A stretch of DNA of 64,000 nt, from NCBI RefSeq assembly GCF_900099805.1, contig NZ_FNDR01000013.1, positions 1 through 64,000 on the forward strand, written 5' to 3'. This document shows positions 1 through 8,142 of the stretch, one piece after another. Each line of letters opens with the position of its first letter. The first letter of the stretch is position 1. Origin of the DNA: Variovorax sp. OV700. GTDB taxonomy: Bacteria > Pseudomonadota > Gammaproteobacteria > Burkholderiales > Burkholderiaceae_C. The notes beneath the pieces are model-generated. The model made no database searches. It was not told where the DNA came from and saw only the letters and a list, made by a program, of their open reading frames with translations. The position numbers and the translations under genes were made by a program.

Positions 1-50
1 CCAGCGTGTAGTCACGCTGCGTGCGTTTGACGCCTGATTCCATTGACTTG

Positions 51-70
51 CCTTTTCTTGGGGGAAAAGG
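51..70. repeat. Small hairpin near left edge
   Basis: A 7-bp inverted repeat (CCTTTTC / GAAAAGG) with a 6-nt loop. It is not followed by a T-run, so it is not a convincing terminator. Its host gene, if any, lies left of the window. Confidence 0.35.
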
Positions 71-103
71 TGTCAACCCATTTCAGGACGGGTCAGGTGA
101 AAT

Positions 104-139
104 AAAAAGAGCGCCCGGCATTGCCGGGCGCTCTTTTTT
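104..139. terminator. Rho-independent terminator, bidirectional
   Basis: A near-perfect GC-rich stem (GAGCGCCCGGCA at 109-120 pairing with the complement ending at 133) is flanked by five A residues on the left and six T residues on the right. It can therefore act on either strand. It most likely ends a gene lying left of the window. Confidence 0.9.
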
Positions 140-417
140 ACTTCGTCCGAGCCGTAAGGCGCCGGCAACCTGCCGCTCGCGTTGCCTGGAGGCTGCGGTC
201 CGGGTGCGGTTCGGCGAGCACATGCCAGCCCGCCGGCCGAGAGCCCGCCCCAACTACCTCTCTGTTGGCGATAGGGGCTTTCACCGATGAGCCTTTCGTT
301 GTCAGTTAGAAGTCAGGAATGCCATCCAGCATTGAATTCCAAAGTATTACTTTTGCTCACGGACTCCACCGGACCTCGGTTCAGGGGCAGGAGTCCAAAA
401 GCAATCTGGAGATTGCG
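140..417. other. Gene-free stretch after the terminator
   Basis: No open frame here looks coding. The sequence is GC-rich up to about 260 and then becomes noticeably less GC-rich. The latter part presumably carries the promoter of the downstream oxygenase gene, but I see no clear -35/-10 pair. Confidence 0.4.
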
Positions 418-1398
418 ATGTGCGTCACCAACATGAAATCTGTCGGGCCTTCGGAAACGTATCGGATGTGGACGGACGATCCTGACGGCTTCTCTACCCA
501 GAGGATCACGCGGATGCACCACAACTTTCACGAGCATCCCCTGTTTCAGGTGCCTGAACTCGTGAAGCTCGGGATGGAACTGTCGAAGCTGGACCAATGC
601 AGGTTCATGAACCCGAACAGGACGGTCGCATCCTCTCTCGCAAACGACAGCCGGCATCCTGATGGACGCAGCATCGAGGAATTCTTCCAGCGCATGGAGG
701 AACCGGGTTCGTCGGTTGCCTTCTATCACATTGAAGCCATCCCCCGTTATCAGGCCCTGCTGACGTCGGCAGTGAACTCGATGCGCTCCTTCGTCGAGCG
801 CGAGCAATCGGCCATCTTCAGGGTGAACGGATTCATCTTCTTCTCTGCTCCGCCTTCCGTCACGCCCTTTCACATCGATCGCGAGAACAATTTCTGGCTG
901 CAGTTGCATGGTCACAAGACCCTCAACGTCTGGGATTACCGCGATCGCACCATCGTGTCGGCCGAAGCCGTGGAGGATTTCATCGTCACGCAGTCGCTCG
1001 GGAAAGTGCGCTTCAATGAAGCATTCTTGCCGCGTGGGCTGGAGTTCGATGCGCAGCCGGGGGATGCCATCTACTTTCCGAGCACCGCGCCCCACATGAC
1101 GCGATCCAAGGCTGACCGGACCGGCCCTGGCGATCGCTTGTCGATCTCGATCGGAGTGACCTTCTACACCGCGGCCACGCGCGAGGTGGCCCGCATTCAC
1201 CAAGTGAACCGGCTGATGCGCAAGTGCGGCCTGTCACCCTCGTATCCGAGGGAATCGCCCACTGCGGACGCAGTCAAATCGGCCGTCGGCGGCTTCGTCG
1301 GTGCGGGGCGCGCCCGGTTGGGTGCCGCGCGCGCCCGGCTCATCAGCATGACCTCGGGGCGACCCTTCACTTACAGCCCGCCGCCAGGCTCCTATTGA
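418..1398 (+). CDS. JmjC/cupin-like 2-oxoglutarate Fe(II) oxygenase family protein
   Basis: A cupin-fold protein of 326 residues. The facial triad of JmjC/cupin_8 oxygenases is visible: an HxD pair at residues H152 and D154 (in PFHIDREN), and a distal histidine H226 in STAPHMTRS after the typical GDAIYFP strand. Such enzymes hydroxylate proteins or small molecules using Fe(II) and 2-oxoglutarate; the substrate here is unknown. I chose ATG 418 because a GGAG lies 7-8 nt upstream. The frame is open to ATG 319, but that extension has weak third-position GC and no ribosome site. The C-terminal 60 residues are Ala/Arg-rich and outside the domain. It stands alone between non-coding stretches. Confidence 0.65.
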   Translation: MCVTNMKSVGPSETYRMWTDDPDGFSTQRITRMHHNFHEHPLFQVPELVKLGMELSKLDQCRFMNPNRTVASSLANDSRHPDGRSIEEFFQRMEEPGSSVAFYHIEAIPRYQALLTSAVNSMRSFVEREQSAIFRVNGFIFFSAPPSVTPFHIDRENNFWLQLHGHKTLNVWDYRDRTIVSAEAVEDFIVTQSLGKVRFNEAFLPRGLEFDAQPGDAIYFPSTAPHMTRSKADRTGPGDRLSISIGVTFYTAATREVARIHQVNRLMRKCGLSPSYPRESPTADAVKSAVGGFVGAGRARLGAARARLISMTSGRPFTYSPPPGSY

Positions 1399-1446
1399 AA
1401 ATTCAGGGTCCGACTTGAAACACTGACCTGGCCGATCGGCCCGAGG

Positions 1447-1713
1447 TCAGATCGACCGGTGCACGCGAACGCCGTTTCTGCTGCCTTGCAGCATCCGCGC
1501 GACGCGCGCCAGCCCGCCGGTTCCGCCGGCCGCGCGGCCGACCAGTGCACCTCCCGCCGCGCCCGCCAGCACGCGGCGCATCAGCGAGCGGCTGCTTCCC
1601 GCCTTCAGCAGCAGCAAGAGGCCTGCTCCGAGCACAGCCAGGTGCTCGCCCGGAATGCCTGGACGCCGGGCATCCATTTTCTTGATTGCGTCGATCTTCG
1701 ATCCGATGGTCAT
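1447..1713 (-). CDS. Small membrane protein, unknown function
   Basis: An 88-residue protein. After a charged N-terminus (SKIDAIKKMDARRPG) comes a hydrophobic stretch (HLAVLGAGLLLLLKAG) and then a Gly/Ala-rich, weakly hydrophobic region ending in basic residues. The start at 1713 is set by a strong AAGGAG eight bases upstream; the frame is open further upstream without a better site. I do not recognise the family. It lies tail-to-tail with the oxygenase gene. Confidence 0.55.
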   Translation of the reverse strand: MTIGSKIDAIKKMDARRPGIPGEHLAVLGAGLLLLLKAGSSRSLMRRVLAGAAGGALVGRAAGGTGGLARVARMLQGSRNGVRVHRSI

Positions 1714-1883
1714 TGAAAGCTCCTTTTCTGTACGAACTTCTTCATAACCAACGAGGCGGTGCACCGCTGTAGGCGCCGGTCACGTGCGGCGCGTCGGATC
1801 GGGCGCACACAAAGGGCGTCTCAGGGTTTTCATAGGTAGGACGCTGCAAAGCCGCGCGGATACGCGTCACACAATCGTCACGA

Positions 1884-1940
1884 GCTATTAAAACAATAGC
1901 GTTCAGCGCGTCGCCGAGGATCGTTCCTCGTAAACGCTAT
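1884..1940. repeat. Nested inverted repeats upstream of secreted paralogue
   Basis: Three palindromes overlap here: GCTATT-AAAAC-AATAGC (1884-1900); an outer pair ATAGCGTT (1896-1903) with AACGCTAT (1933-1940); and an inner hairpin CGAGGA-TCGT-TCCTCG (1915-1930). The 298-nt gap between the small membrane protein and the secreted protein at 2012 holds nothing else recognisable. The structure could be an operator or an RNA leader. Confidence 0.5.
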
Positions 1941-2011
1941 ATCTAGCCCGACTCTTGCTAAGCAAAATCCTCGACGGATTCACGTCACCCATGATCGAGG
2001 ACATCGAAGCA

Positions 2012-2533
2012 ATGAACCTTATGCGTCTCCGGCAGCCGATGGCTGCGTTGGTATTGGGCGGCACAGCAGCATTCTTCGGGGCGATGACCACGTCTGCCCA
2101 CGCGTTCTCGAACCCGCCCATCCAGATGGCGCAGGGCGTCGAATACATGTGCGGCGGCGCGAGCAAGGACGAAGCCGCGTTCATGCAGATGGTCTCGCCG
2201 CGCTGGGCGGCCACCCTCGAGTTCGGCGTCAACGACAGCGCGCAAAAGGGCAGTTTCCCGGTGCGGGCGGCCGTCCAGGTGCGCGAAAAGTACACGGGCC
2301 GTCCCGTGATGGAAGCCCAGTCGCAAGGGCCGTACATGCTGACGCGGCTCGACCCGGGCGCCTACGACGTGAACGTCACGCTCGGCGGACTCACGATCAC
2401 GCAGACCCTGACAGTGATCGCGGGCGTGCCGGCACGCGCCGTGTTCATGTGGCCGTCGAATTTCGACATGGCTTCGGTGCTGCCGCCCGCAGCGCAGACC
2501 CAGGCGCTCGCACAGACCTCCGCCGCCCGCTGA
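2012..2533 (+). CDS. Secreted carboxypeptidase-regulatory-like protein (paralogue 1)
   Basis: 173 residues with a signal peptide ending in SAHAF (cleavage after AHA). The mature part has an N-terminal block NPPIQMAQGVEYMCGG and a C-terminal beta-sandwich-like segment (QGPYMLTRLDPGAYDVNVTLGG) typical of carboxypeptidase-regulatory/transthyretin-like folds. No enzyme motif is visible. The protein is clearly homologous to its neighbour at 2662, so the two are a tandem duplication. I chose ATG 2012 because the signal peptide begins right after it; ATG 1991 in the same frame is an alternative. The function is unknown, presumably periplasmic. Confidence 0.65.
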   Translation: MNLMRLRQPMAALVLGGTAAFFGAMTTSAHAFSNPPIQMAQGVEYMCGGASKDEAAFMQMVSPRWAATLEFGVNDSAQKGSFPVRAAVQVREKYTGRPVMEAQSQGPYMLTRLDPGAYDVNVTLGGLTITQTLTVIAGVPARAVFMWPSNFDMASVLPPAAQTQALAQTSAAR

Positions 2534-2661
2534 GCGTCCTCCGCCCTTCGGCTTGCGCCGGAGGCTCGGATCCTTGTTAAGCCTTGTCTAAGCCGTGCGC
2601 CGCACAGTGGCGCCGTGGTGTTTCGCCACGCAGGTACGCAAGAAAGGAAAGGATCCAGACC

Positions 2662-3162
2662 ATGACCACTCTTCGGATTTCATCGCGCAGCAGGCCCGCC
2701 GCAGCGGCCGCCACCATGCTGTGCGGCGCCGCTCTTCTTTTTTTGGCGGCGCTGACTTCGGCGCACGCCACAGACAACCCGCCGATCCGCATGACGCATG
2801 GCATCGAATACATGAGCGGCGGCATCGGCAGCGACGAGGCCCAGCTGATGGAAACGGTGGCGCCACGCTGGCCGGCCACGTTCGAGTTTGCGATCAAGGA
2901 CCACAAGGGCGCCGATTTCGCATCCGACGTCCGCGTGACCGTGCGCGACACCCGAGGCAGGGTGCTGCTCGACAACGTGGCGTCGGAGGGCCCGTTCATG
3001 GTAGCCCGTCTCGACCCCGGCACTTACGAAGTGGAGGCTCGCTTGCGCGGAAACACGCTCAAGCAAACGCTGCAGGTGGCACCAGGAACGCCCGCCCGGA
3101 TGGCATTTCTGTGGCCAGCGGGCACCGACATGGCTTCCGCCGGCACGCGCACGGTGCAGTAG
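2662..3162 (+). CDS. Secreted carboxypeptidase-regulatory-like protein (paralogue 2)
   Basis: 166 residues with a signal peptide ending in SAHAT. It shares with paralogue 1 the blocks DNPPIRMTHGIEYMSGG, APRWPATFEF, EGPFMVARLDPGTYEVE and the tail FLWPAGTDMAS. AGGAAAGGATCC precedes ATG 2662 and decides the start. Between the copies, a cysteine (YMCGG versus YMSGG) and a short acidic/basic segment have diverged. No catalytic residues are evident; it is probably a periplasmic accessory or scaffold domain. Confidence 0.65.
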   Translation: MTTLRISSRSRPAAAAATMLCGAALLFLAALTSAHATDNPPIRMTHGIEYMSGGIGSDEAQLMETVAPRWPATFEFAIKDHKGADFASDVRVTVRDTRGRVLLDNVASEGPFMVARLDPGTYEVEARLRGNTLKQTLQVAPGTPARMAFLWPAGTDMASAGTRTVQ

Positions 3163-3250
3163 CGAGCGAGGCCGGGTTCGGACGCCGGGGACCGGACTTC
3201 CGCTTTTTCAGTTCGCTTGATCCGCAATGCCTGCTATCCGGGCTCTCTGC

Positions 3251-3267
3251 GCTATAGAAAAAATAGC
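3251..3267. repeat. GCTAT-type intergenic palindrome
   Basis: GCTAT-AGAAAAA-ATAGC, a 5-bp stem with an A-rich loop, lies between the secreted paralogue and the metallophosphoesterase. It resembles the palindromes at 1884-1900 and 40788-40814. Confidence 0.45.
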
Positions 3268-3353
3268 TACCCGCGCGCCGCAAGGCGCCTTGAATGCACG
3301 GCATGCGCCTTGCAGATGCCCTATCCCGGGCAATGCCCGTTCCTATTGCCCCA

Positions 3354-4541
3354 ATGCCGATACGTTTCCTGAGCGTTCTCACCGCGCTCCTGCATGCCTA
3401 CATGGCGCTGCGCCTCCTGCCCGCGTTGGCCACGCTCACGCCGGCCTGGCCGCTGGCGCTGGCCGCGCTCGCCATCTCGGCCGTGACGATCCCGCTGCCC
3501 TTTGTCTCGCGCCGCATTGCGCCCAACGCTTCGCTGGGCGAAATGCTCAAGTGGGTCGGCCTGATCAGCATGGGCTGGTTCTCGTCGATGTTCGTCCTGA
3601 CGCTGGCACACGATGCCGGCCTGGTGCTCATCTGGCTGGCGAGCACGCTGGGCGGCCTTCAGGCGCCCTGGGACGCGTTGCTGCCATGGAGCGCGCTGGC
3701 GGTGATGGCAATGGCCACGGGTACTTCGCTGATCGGCTTCATCAACGCCCGCCGCACCGCCAGCGTCAAGCGCGTCGACATTCCGATTCGCGGCCTGCCG
3801 ACGGCGCTCGACGGCTTCACGATTGCACAGCTCAGCGACATCCACGTCGGCCCGACGATCAGGAGCGCCTACATCCAGCGCATCGTCGATGCGGTGAACC
3901 GGCTCGGCGCCGACGCCATTGCGATCACGGGCGACCTGGTGGATGGCACGGTGGCCGAACTGCGCGAGCACATCGCTCCCCTGGCGGGACTGAGTGCGCG
4001 GCACGGTACTTTCGTTGTCACGGGCAATCATGAGTATTACGCCGGCGCACATGCATGGATCGACGAACTGCGCCGGCTCGGCCTGAAGGTGCTGCTCAAC
4101 GAGCACGTGGTGCTGCAGACGCGCAACGTGCGCGGCGCGCAGAACGACGAAGAGCTGTTCGAAAGCCAGCTGGTGCTGGCCGGCGTGACCGACTACACCG
4201 CGGGGCATTTCGATGCCGCGCACGAAAGCGACCCGCACCTGGCGCTGTTCGATGCGCCGCCGCTGGTGCACACGCGCGTGCTGCTCGCGCACCAGCCGCG
4301 CAGTGCGCCTCTGGCTGCCAAGGCCGGCTACCAGCTGCAGCTGTCGGGCCACACGCACGGCGGCCAGTTCTTTCCGTGGAACCTTTTCGTGCCGATGCAG
4401 CAGCCCTTCACCGCGGGCCTGCACCGGCTGCACGACATGTGGATCTACGTGAGCCGCGGCACCGGCTATTGGGGGCCGCCCAAGCGCTTTGGCGCGCCCT
4501 CCGAGATCACGCTGCTGACGCTGGTGCCGGCGCGCAGCTGA
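3354..4541 (+). CDS. Membrane-anchored metallophosphoesterase
   Basis: 395 residues. Four N-terminal membrane segments (about residues 5-130) precede a calcineurin-like phosphoesterase domain. Its metal-binding motifs are all present: SDIH (161-164), GDLVD (193-197), GNHE (224-227) and GHTHGG near the C-terminus. The layout matches YkuE/YaeI-type phosphoesterases, some of which act on lipid-linked phosphate such as UDP-diacylglucosamine; the substrate here is not shown. ATG 3354 starts directly at the first membrane segment. It ends 12 nt before a converging phasin-like gene. Confidence 0.85.
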   Translation: MPIRFLSVLTALLHAYMALRLLPALATLTPAWPLALAALAISAVTIPLPFVSRRIAPNASLGEMLKWVGLISMGWFSSMFVLTLAHDAGLVLIWLASTLGGLQAPWDALLPWSALAVMAMATGTSLIGFINARRTASVKRVDIPIRGLPTALDGFTIAQLSDIHVGPTIRSAYIQRIVDAVNRLGADAIAITGDLVDGTVAELREHIAPLAGLSARHGTFVVTGNHEYYAGAHAWIDELRRLGLKVLLNEHVVLQTRNVRGAQNDEELFESQLVLAGVTDYTAGHFDAAHESDPHLALFDAPPLVHTRVLLAHQPRSAPLAAKAGYQLQLSGHTHGGQFFPWNLFVPMQQPFTAGLHRLHDMWIYVSRGTGYWGPPKRFGAPSEITLLTLVPARS

Positions 4542-4553
4542 CAACGCGCCTCT

Positions 4554-5051
4554 TCAGGTGCGCAGCTCGGCCAGGCGCCGGGCGTTCGAGGTGGCTGCGG
4601 CATGGATCGGCTTCAGCCCCTGGCGCGCGATGCGGGCCGCCGCACCCGACAGCTGGCCGGCCGTGCCCGCGGCGCGCGCGGCAGCCCTGACGAAAGCGTC
4701 GCCGCGTACGGCCGCCTGCGCCGGCGTGATGCTGCCCGTCATCGAGAGGAAGGCGCCGGCGCTCTGAAACCATTGCTGCAGCGCGCGGTTCGCCAGGGCG
4801 ACATGGCTGCTGTGCCACTGCTTGGCCATGGCCGCACCCGATTCGCCCGCCGCCGCAAGCTTTTCATTGCCCATGAGCTGGAACTCGGCGATATCGGCCG
4901 CGCTGGGCGTGAGCCCCGCCTTGGCAATACGCTCGGTGCGCATCTGGATCACGGAGCCTGAAGACAACAGCATCTCTTGGGTCTTGAGGGCCAGATCGAC
5001 CCACAGCATCAGGGGGCTGGCCAGACGAACGACGGAAGTGAGGGACGACAT
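4554..5051 (-). CDS. Phasin-like polyhydroxyalkanoate granule-associated protein (probable)
   Basis: 165 residues, predicted almost wholly alpha-helical and Ala/Gln-rich, with amphipathic stretches such as NRALQQWFQSAGAFLS. There is no signal peptide; the N-terminus (SLTSVVRLASPLMLWVDLAL) is amphipathic rather than a clean membrane span. Size and composition fit a granule-associated phasin that coats PHA storage bodies. No PHA synthase lies nearby, so the assignment rests on protein character and on recollection of similar Comamonadaceae proteins. Confidence 0.5.
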   Translation of the reverse strand: MSSLTSVVRLASPLMLWVDLALKTQEMLLSSGSVIQMRTERIAKAGLTPSAADIAEFQLMGNEKLAAAGESGAAMAKQWHSSHVALANRALQQWFQSAGAFLSMTGSITPAQAAVRGDAFVRAAARAAGTAGQLSGAAARIARQGLKPIHAAATSNARRLAELRT

Positions 5052-5239
5052 GAGTGCGGTCTATGGAATGGACGAACACCACTATAGGCGCCAGCCGGGG
5101 GCTTTGCTGCACTGCAGCAAAGTTGCGTGGCAAATTGTTGAACAAGTCCTACTTTTGACACGGAAATAACCTCACCTGCACGCAACGAATGAGGCGGAAA
5201 TTTGATTATTCCGTCTGTCCCGCAGCCTCAAACCGCATC

Positions 5240-5815
5240 ATGAAAAAACAAGGCTTGGTTTCCCTTGAGTTTGCGGTGCTCGCAGGTTTCTTGTGCTTGC
5301 TGGGCACCGAAGCCCACGCGTTCGAGGACAGCGCACGCGGCCTCTACTTCGAGGGCGGGCGCGCACCGCATGGTGACCAGGGCGCCACCAATTCAGCCAC
5401 CGCAGGCGTCACGCTGCCTTGGTCGCTGCGCCAGCCTGTTCACGAAGGCGCACTGACCTCCTACTGGGACCTGTTCATCAGCCAATGGAGCGGGCCTGCT
5501 CTCGATGACGGCGCGCGCAGCTTCACGCAGATCGGTGCGATCTACACCTGGCGCTACCGCTTCGATGGCGGCGGTTCGCCTTGGTTTGCCGAAGGAGGCG
5601 TGGGCGGCACGTTGATGGACCACCTCTACAAGACCCCCGACCGCACCTTCACCACCGCATTCCAGTTCACCGAAGTGCTCGGCGTGGGACGCAGCTTCGG
5701 CGAGAACGGCAAGCACGAGTTGACACTGCGTCTGCAGCATTTTTCGAATGGGGGCATCAAGAAGCCCAACCCGGGGGAAAACTTTGTCCGGGTGCGCTAT
5801 ACCTACCATTTCTAG
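5240..5815 (+). CDS. pagL: Lipid A 3-O-deacylase PagL
   Basis: 191 residues. A signal peptide (ends near EAHA) is followed by an eight-strand outer-membrane barrel with alternating aromatic residues and a C-terminal aromatic (YHF). The active-site signature is clear: H167 and S169 in LQHFSNGG, and E180 in NPGENF, corresponding to the His-Ser-Glu triad of PagL. The enzyme removes the 3-linked acyl chain from lipid A in the outer membrane. ATG 5240 is used because the signal peptide starts there. Its stop codon overlaps by 4 nt that of the converging ybhN gene. Confidence 0.88.
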   Translation: MKKQGLVSLEFAVLAGFLCLLGTEAHAFEDSARGLYFEGGRAPHGDQGATNSATAGVTLPWSLRQPVHEGALTSYWDLFISQWSGPALDDGARSFTQIGAIYTWRYRFDGGGSPWFAEGGVGGTLMDHLYKTPDRTFTTAFQFTEVLGVGRSFGENGKHELTLRLQHFSNGGIKKPNPGENFVRVRYTYHF

Positions 5816-6780
5816 TGGTCGACGGCCCGTGCGCGCCAGCGCTTGGCGCGCAGTTCCGCAACAAAGTAAGCCAGCGTGGCCACGCCCAGCGGCAAGAGGT
5901 AATAAAGGCCTCGGTAGACCAACAGCACGCCCAGCAGCCTGCCTTGGGGCACCTGGTCCGAAAGGAGCGCAATGAACACCGCTTCCAGCACGCCAAGCCC
6001 CGCCGGCACGTGAGTGATGACGCCCGCCACCGCAGCCACGAGCAGCACCGCAAGCACCGAGTGGTAAGGCAGCTGGCCCTGCAGCAGCACCCAGATCACG
6101 CCGCCAATCAGCGACCAATTCAGGCAGGAGATGGCCAGCTGGAGCAGTGCCATCCGAAGCGACGGCACCTTGAACGAATGGCGGTGAATGCGAAAGACGT
6201 GGCCGCTGGCGAAGGCGCACAGCACCAGGTACGCCGCGGCCACCAGCAGCAGCACGGCGCCGAGGATGCGCAGGCCTGCGTTGTCGATCTTCCAGTCGGC
6301 CGGCAATACCAGCGGCCAGAAGCAGAAGACCGCGCCAGCCACCACCAGGTAACCGAGCCAGTTGGTCAGCATGCTGAAGCCCAGCACACGGGTGATGGTG
6401 CCGTTGGAGAGTTCCAGCCGCGAATAGAGCCGGTAGCGAAACGCCACGCCGCCGACCAGCGACCCCAGGTTGAGGTTGAAGGCATAGCTGATGAAGGTCA
6501 CCCCCATCACGGTGCCGGCGCCCAGCGGGTGGCGCGTGAGATGCCGGCCCAAGAGGTCATAGGTGCTGTAGATCGCAAAGCTGCTCGCGGCCAGCGCGCC
6601 CGCCAGCAGCAGCGTGGCCGCGGGTAGCGCGCGCATGGCCGCGAACACCTCTTGCCAGTCGATGGCACGCGCCTGGTTGACGAGCAGCCAGGCGATCAGG
6701 CCAAAAAAGGCCCAGGCCGCGAGACGGCGCACCCAGGGCCACCAGGACCGGTGTGCAAGCCGTGCGGTGTGGGTGTTCAT
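5812..6780 (-). CDS. ybhN: YbhN/UPF0104 family integral membrane protein
   Basis: 322 residues with about eight membrane segments, containing the family motifs SYAFNLNLGSLVGGVAFRYRLY and THVPAGLGVLEAVF. It belongs to the lysylphosphatidylglycerol-synthase-like transmembrane (UPF0104/YbhN) family, whose members act in lipid flipping or transport. It is the last gene of a ybhP-clsB-ybhN operon, the same order as in Escherichia coli. Its ATG overlaps the clsB stop (ATGA, 6777-6780), indicating translational coupling. A role with cardiolipin or related lipids is inferred from context. Confidence 0.85.
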   Translation of the reverse strand: MNTHTARLAHRSWWPWVRRLAAWAFFGLIAWLLVNQARAIDWQEVFAAMRALPAATLLLAGALAASSFAIYSTYDLLGRHLTRHPLGAGTVMGVTFISYAFNLNLGSLVGGVAFRYRLYSRLELSNGTITRVLGFSMLTNWLGYLVVAGAVFCFWPLVLPADWKIDNAGLRILGAVLLLVAAAYLVLCAFASGHVFRIHRHSFKVPSLRMALLQLAISCLNWSLIGGVIWVLLQGQLPYHSVLAVLLVAAVAGVITHVPAGLGVLEAVFIALLSDQVPQGRLLGVLLVYRGLYYLLPLGVATLAYFVAELRAKRWRARAVDH

Positions 6781-8054
6781 GCCACTTCCGTCGGCGTCAC
6801 GGCGTTGTCGCCGCTTTTCTTGTCGTTCTCGCGTTGTTCGCGCTTTTCGACCAGGGCAATGGCCTCGGCGGGTGTCAGGCGCGGCACATGGCGCGGCAGC
6901 CAGCCGAGCCACGAGGGATACCAGCGCAAGAAGTGAAAGATGAAGAAGCTGCGCACCAGCCGCCAGCCGCTCCATTCGTTCTCGAGGTCTGCGGGCCCGA
7001 TCTCCTTGCAGCTCTCGCGCATGAGCCTGTCCATGCGCTCCCAGAGCAGCTGGTTGAAAGCCTTGTCGCGTGCGATCACGTTGGCTTCGAGGTTGAGCGA
7101 CAGGCTCAGCGGATCGAGATTGCTCGAGCCGACCGTGGTCCAACGATCGTCCATCAGCGCGATCTTCGCGTGCAGCGGGCGTTCGCAGTATTCATAGATG
7201 TGCACGCCCGAGTGCATCAGGTGGTGGTAGAGCATGCTCGCGGCGGTCTTGACGATCGGCATGTCGGGTTCGCCCTGCAGAATGAGCCGCACGTCCACGC
7301 CACGCCGCGCCGCGCGACGCAGTTCCTTGATGAGCCGGTAGCCCGGAAAGAAGTACGCATTGGCAATCACGATGCGCTGGCGCGCGGCGCGGATCGCGAT
7401 CAGGTACTGGCGCTCGATGTCGCCGGTGTGGCGCCGGTTGTCGCGCGTGACGAACATTGCGTCCACCTGGCCAACCGCTTCCCGGTCGGCCGGCGGGGCT
7501 TGCTTGAGGCGGCGCCGGAACCAGCGCGGCCCCTTGTCGCCGAGCGCAATGGCACGCAGCACGAACTGATGGATCTGCGCCACGATCGGCCCTCGGAGCT
7601 CTACCGCGTAGTCCTGCTTGGCCTTGGGGCCGAAGTCGAGCAGATGGTCGGCCGAATAGTTGATGCCCCCGACGAACGCAAGCTCGCCGTCCACCACCAC
7701 GATCTTGCGGTGCATGCGACGGAACACGTTGAGCCGCTGGCCGAGGATGCGCTTGCCGTGATCGAACACCCGTGTCCTCACGCCCACCGAACTCAGCCCT
7801 TCGATGAATTCGCGCGAAAGATCCGGCGAGCCGAAGCCGTCGACCAGCATGTCGATCTTGACGCCACGCTGGGCCGCGGCGCGCATGGCGGCGTGCAGCG
7901 CCAGGCCCACCTTGTCCTCGAAAAGGATGAAGGTTTCGATGATGACTTCGCGCTTTGCCTGGCGGATGGCGTCGAACACGCGCGCAAAGAACTCCTCGCC
8001 GTTTTCGAGCAGCGCAATGCAATTGCCGCCGATCCAGCGGTCGCCGTTATCCAT
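6777..8054 (-). CDS. clsB: Cardiolipin synthase B
   Basis: 425 residues, phospholipase D superfamily. Two HKD motifs are complete: H115-x-K117-x4-D122 followed by GGINYS, and H295-x-K297-x4-D302 followed by GSSNLD. There is no N-terminal membrane anchor, as in ClsB. The enzyme condenses phosphatidylglycerols (or PG with another alcohol) at the inner membrane. ATG 8054 is chosen because the conserved start of the domain (WIGGNCIALLENGEEFF) follows directly. It is coupled to ybhN by a 4-nt overlap and lies 88 nt downstream of ybhP. Confidence 0.9.
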   Translation of the reverse strand: MDNGDRWIGGNCIALLENGEEFFARVFDAIRQAKREVIIETFILFEDKVGLALHAAMRAAAQRGVKIDMLVDGFGSPDLSREFIEGLSSVGVRTRVFDHGKRILGQRLNVFRRMHRKIVVVDGELAFVGGINYSADHLLDFGPKAKQDYAVELRGPIVAQIHQFVLRAIALGDKGPRWFRRRLKQAPPADREAVGQVDAMFVTRDNRRHTGDIERQYLIAIRAARQRIVIANAYFFPGYRLIKELRRAARRGVDVRLILQGEPDMPIVKTAASMLYHHLMHSGVHIYEYCERPLHAKIALMDDRWTTVGSSNLDPLSLSLNLEANVIARDKAFNQLLWERMDRLMRESCKEIGPADLENEWSGWRLVRSFFIFHFLRWYPSWLGWLPRHVPRLTPAEAIALVEKREQRENDKKSGDNAVTPTEVA

Positions 8055-8142
8055 GGCGGCCACCTTCAGTGCCCGCCGAGGCAGGCGATGGGCGTCGCGG
8101 CGCGAAAAAATGAACTGCGCGGAGCATGGGCGTAGTCCATCT

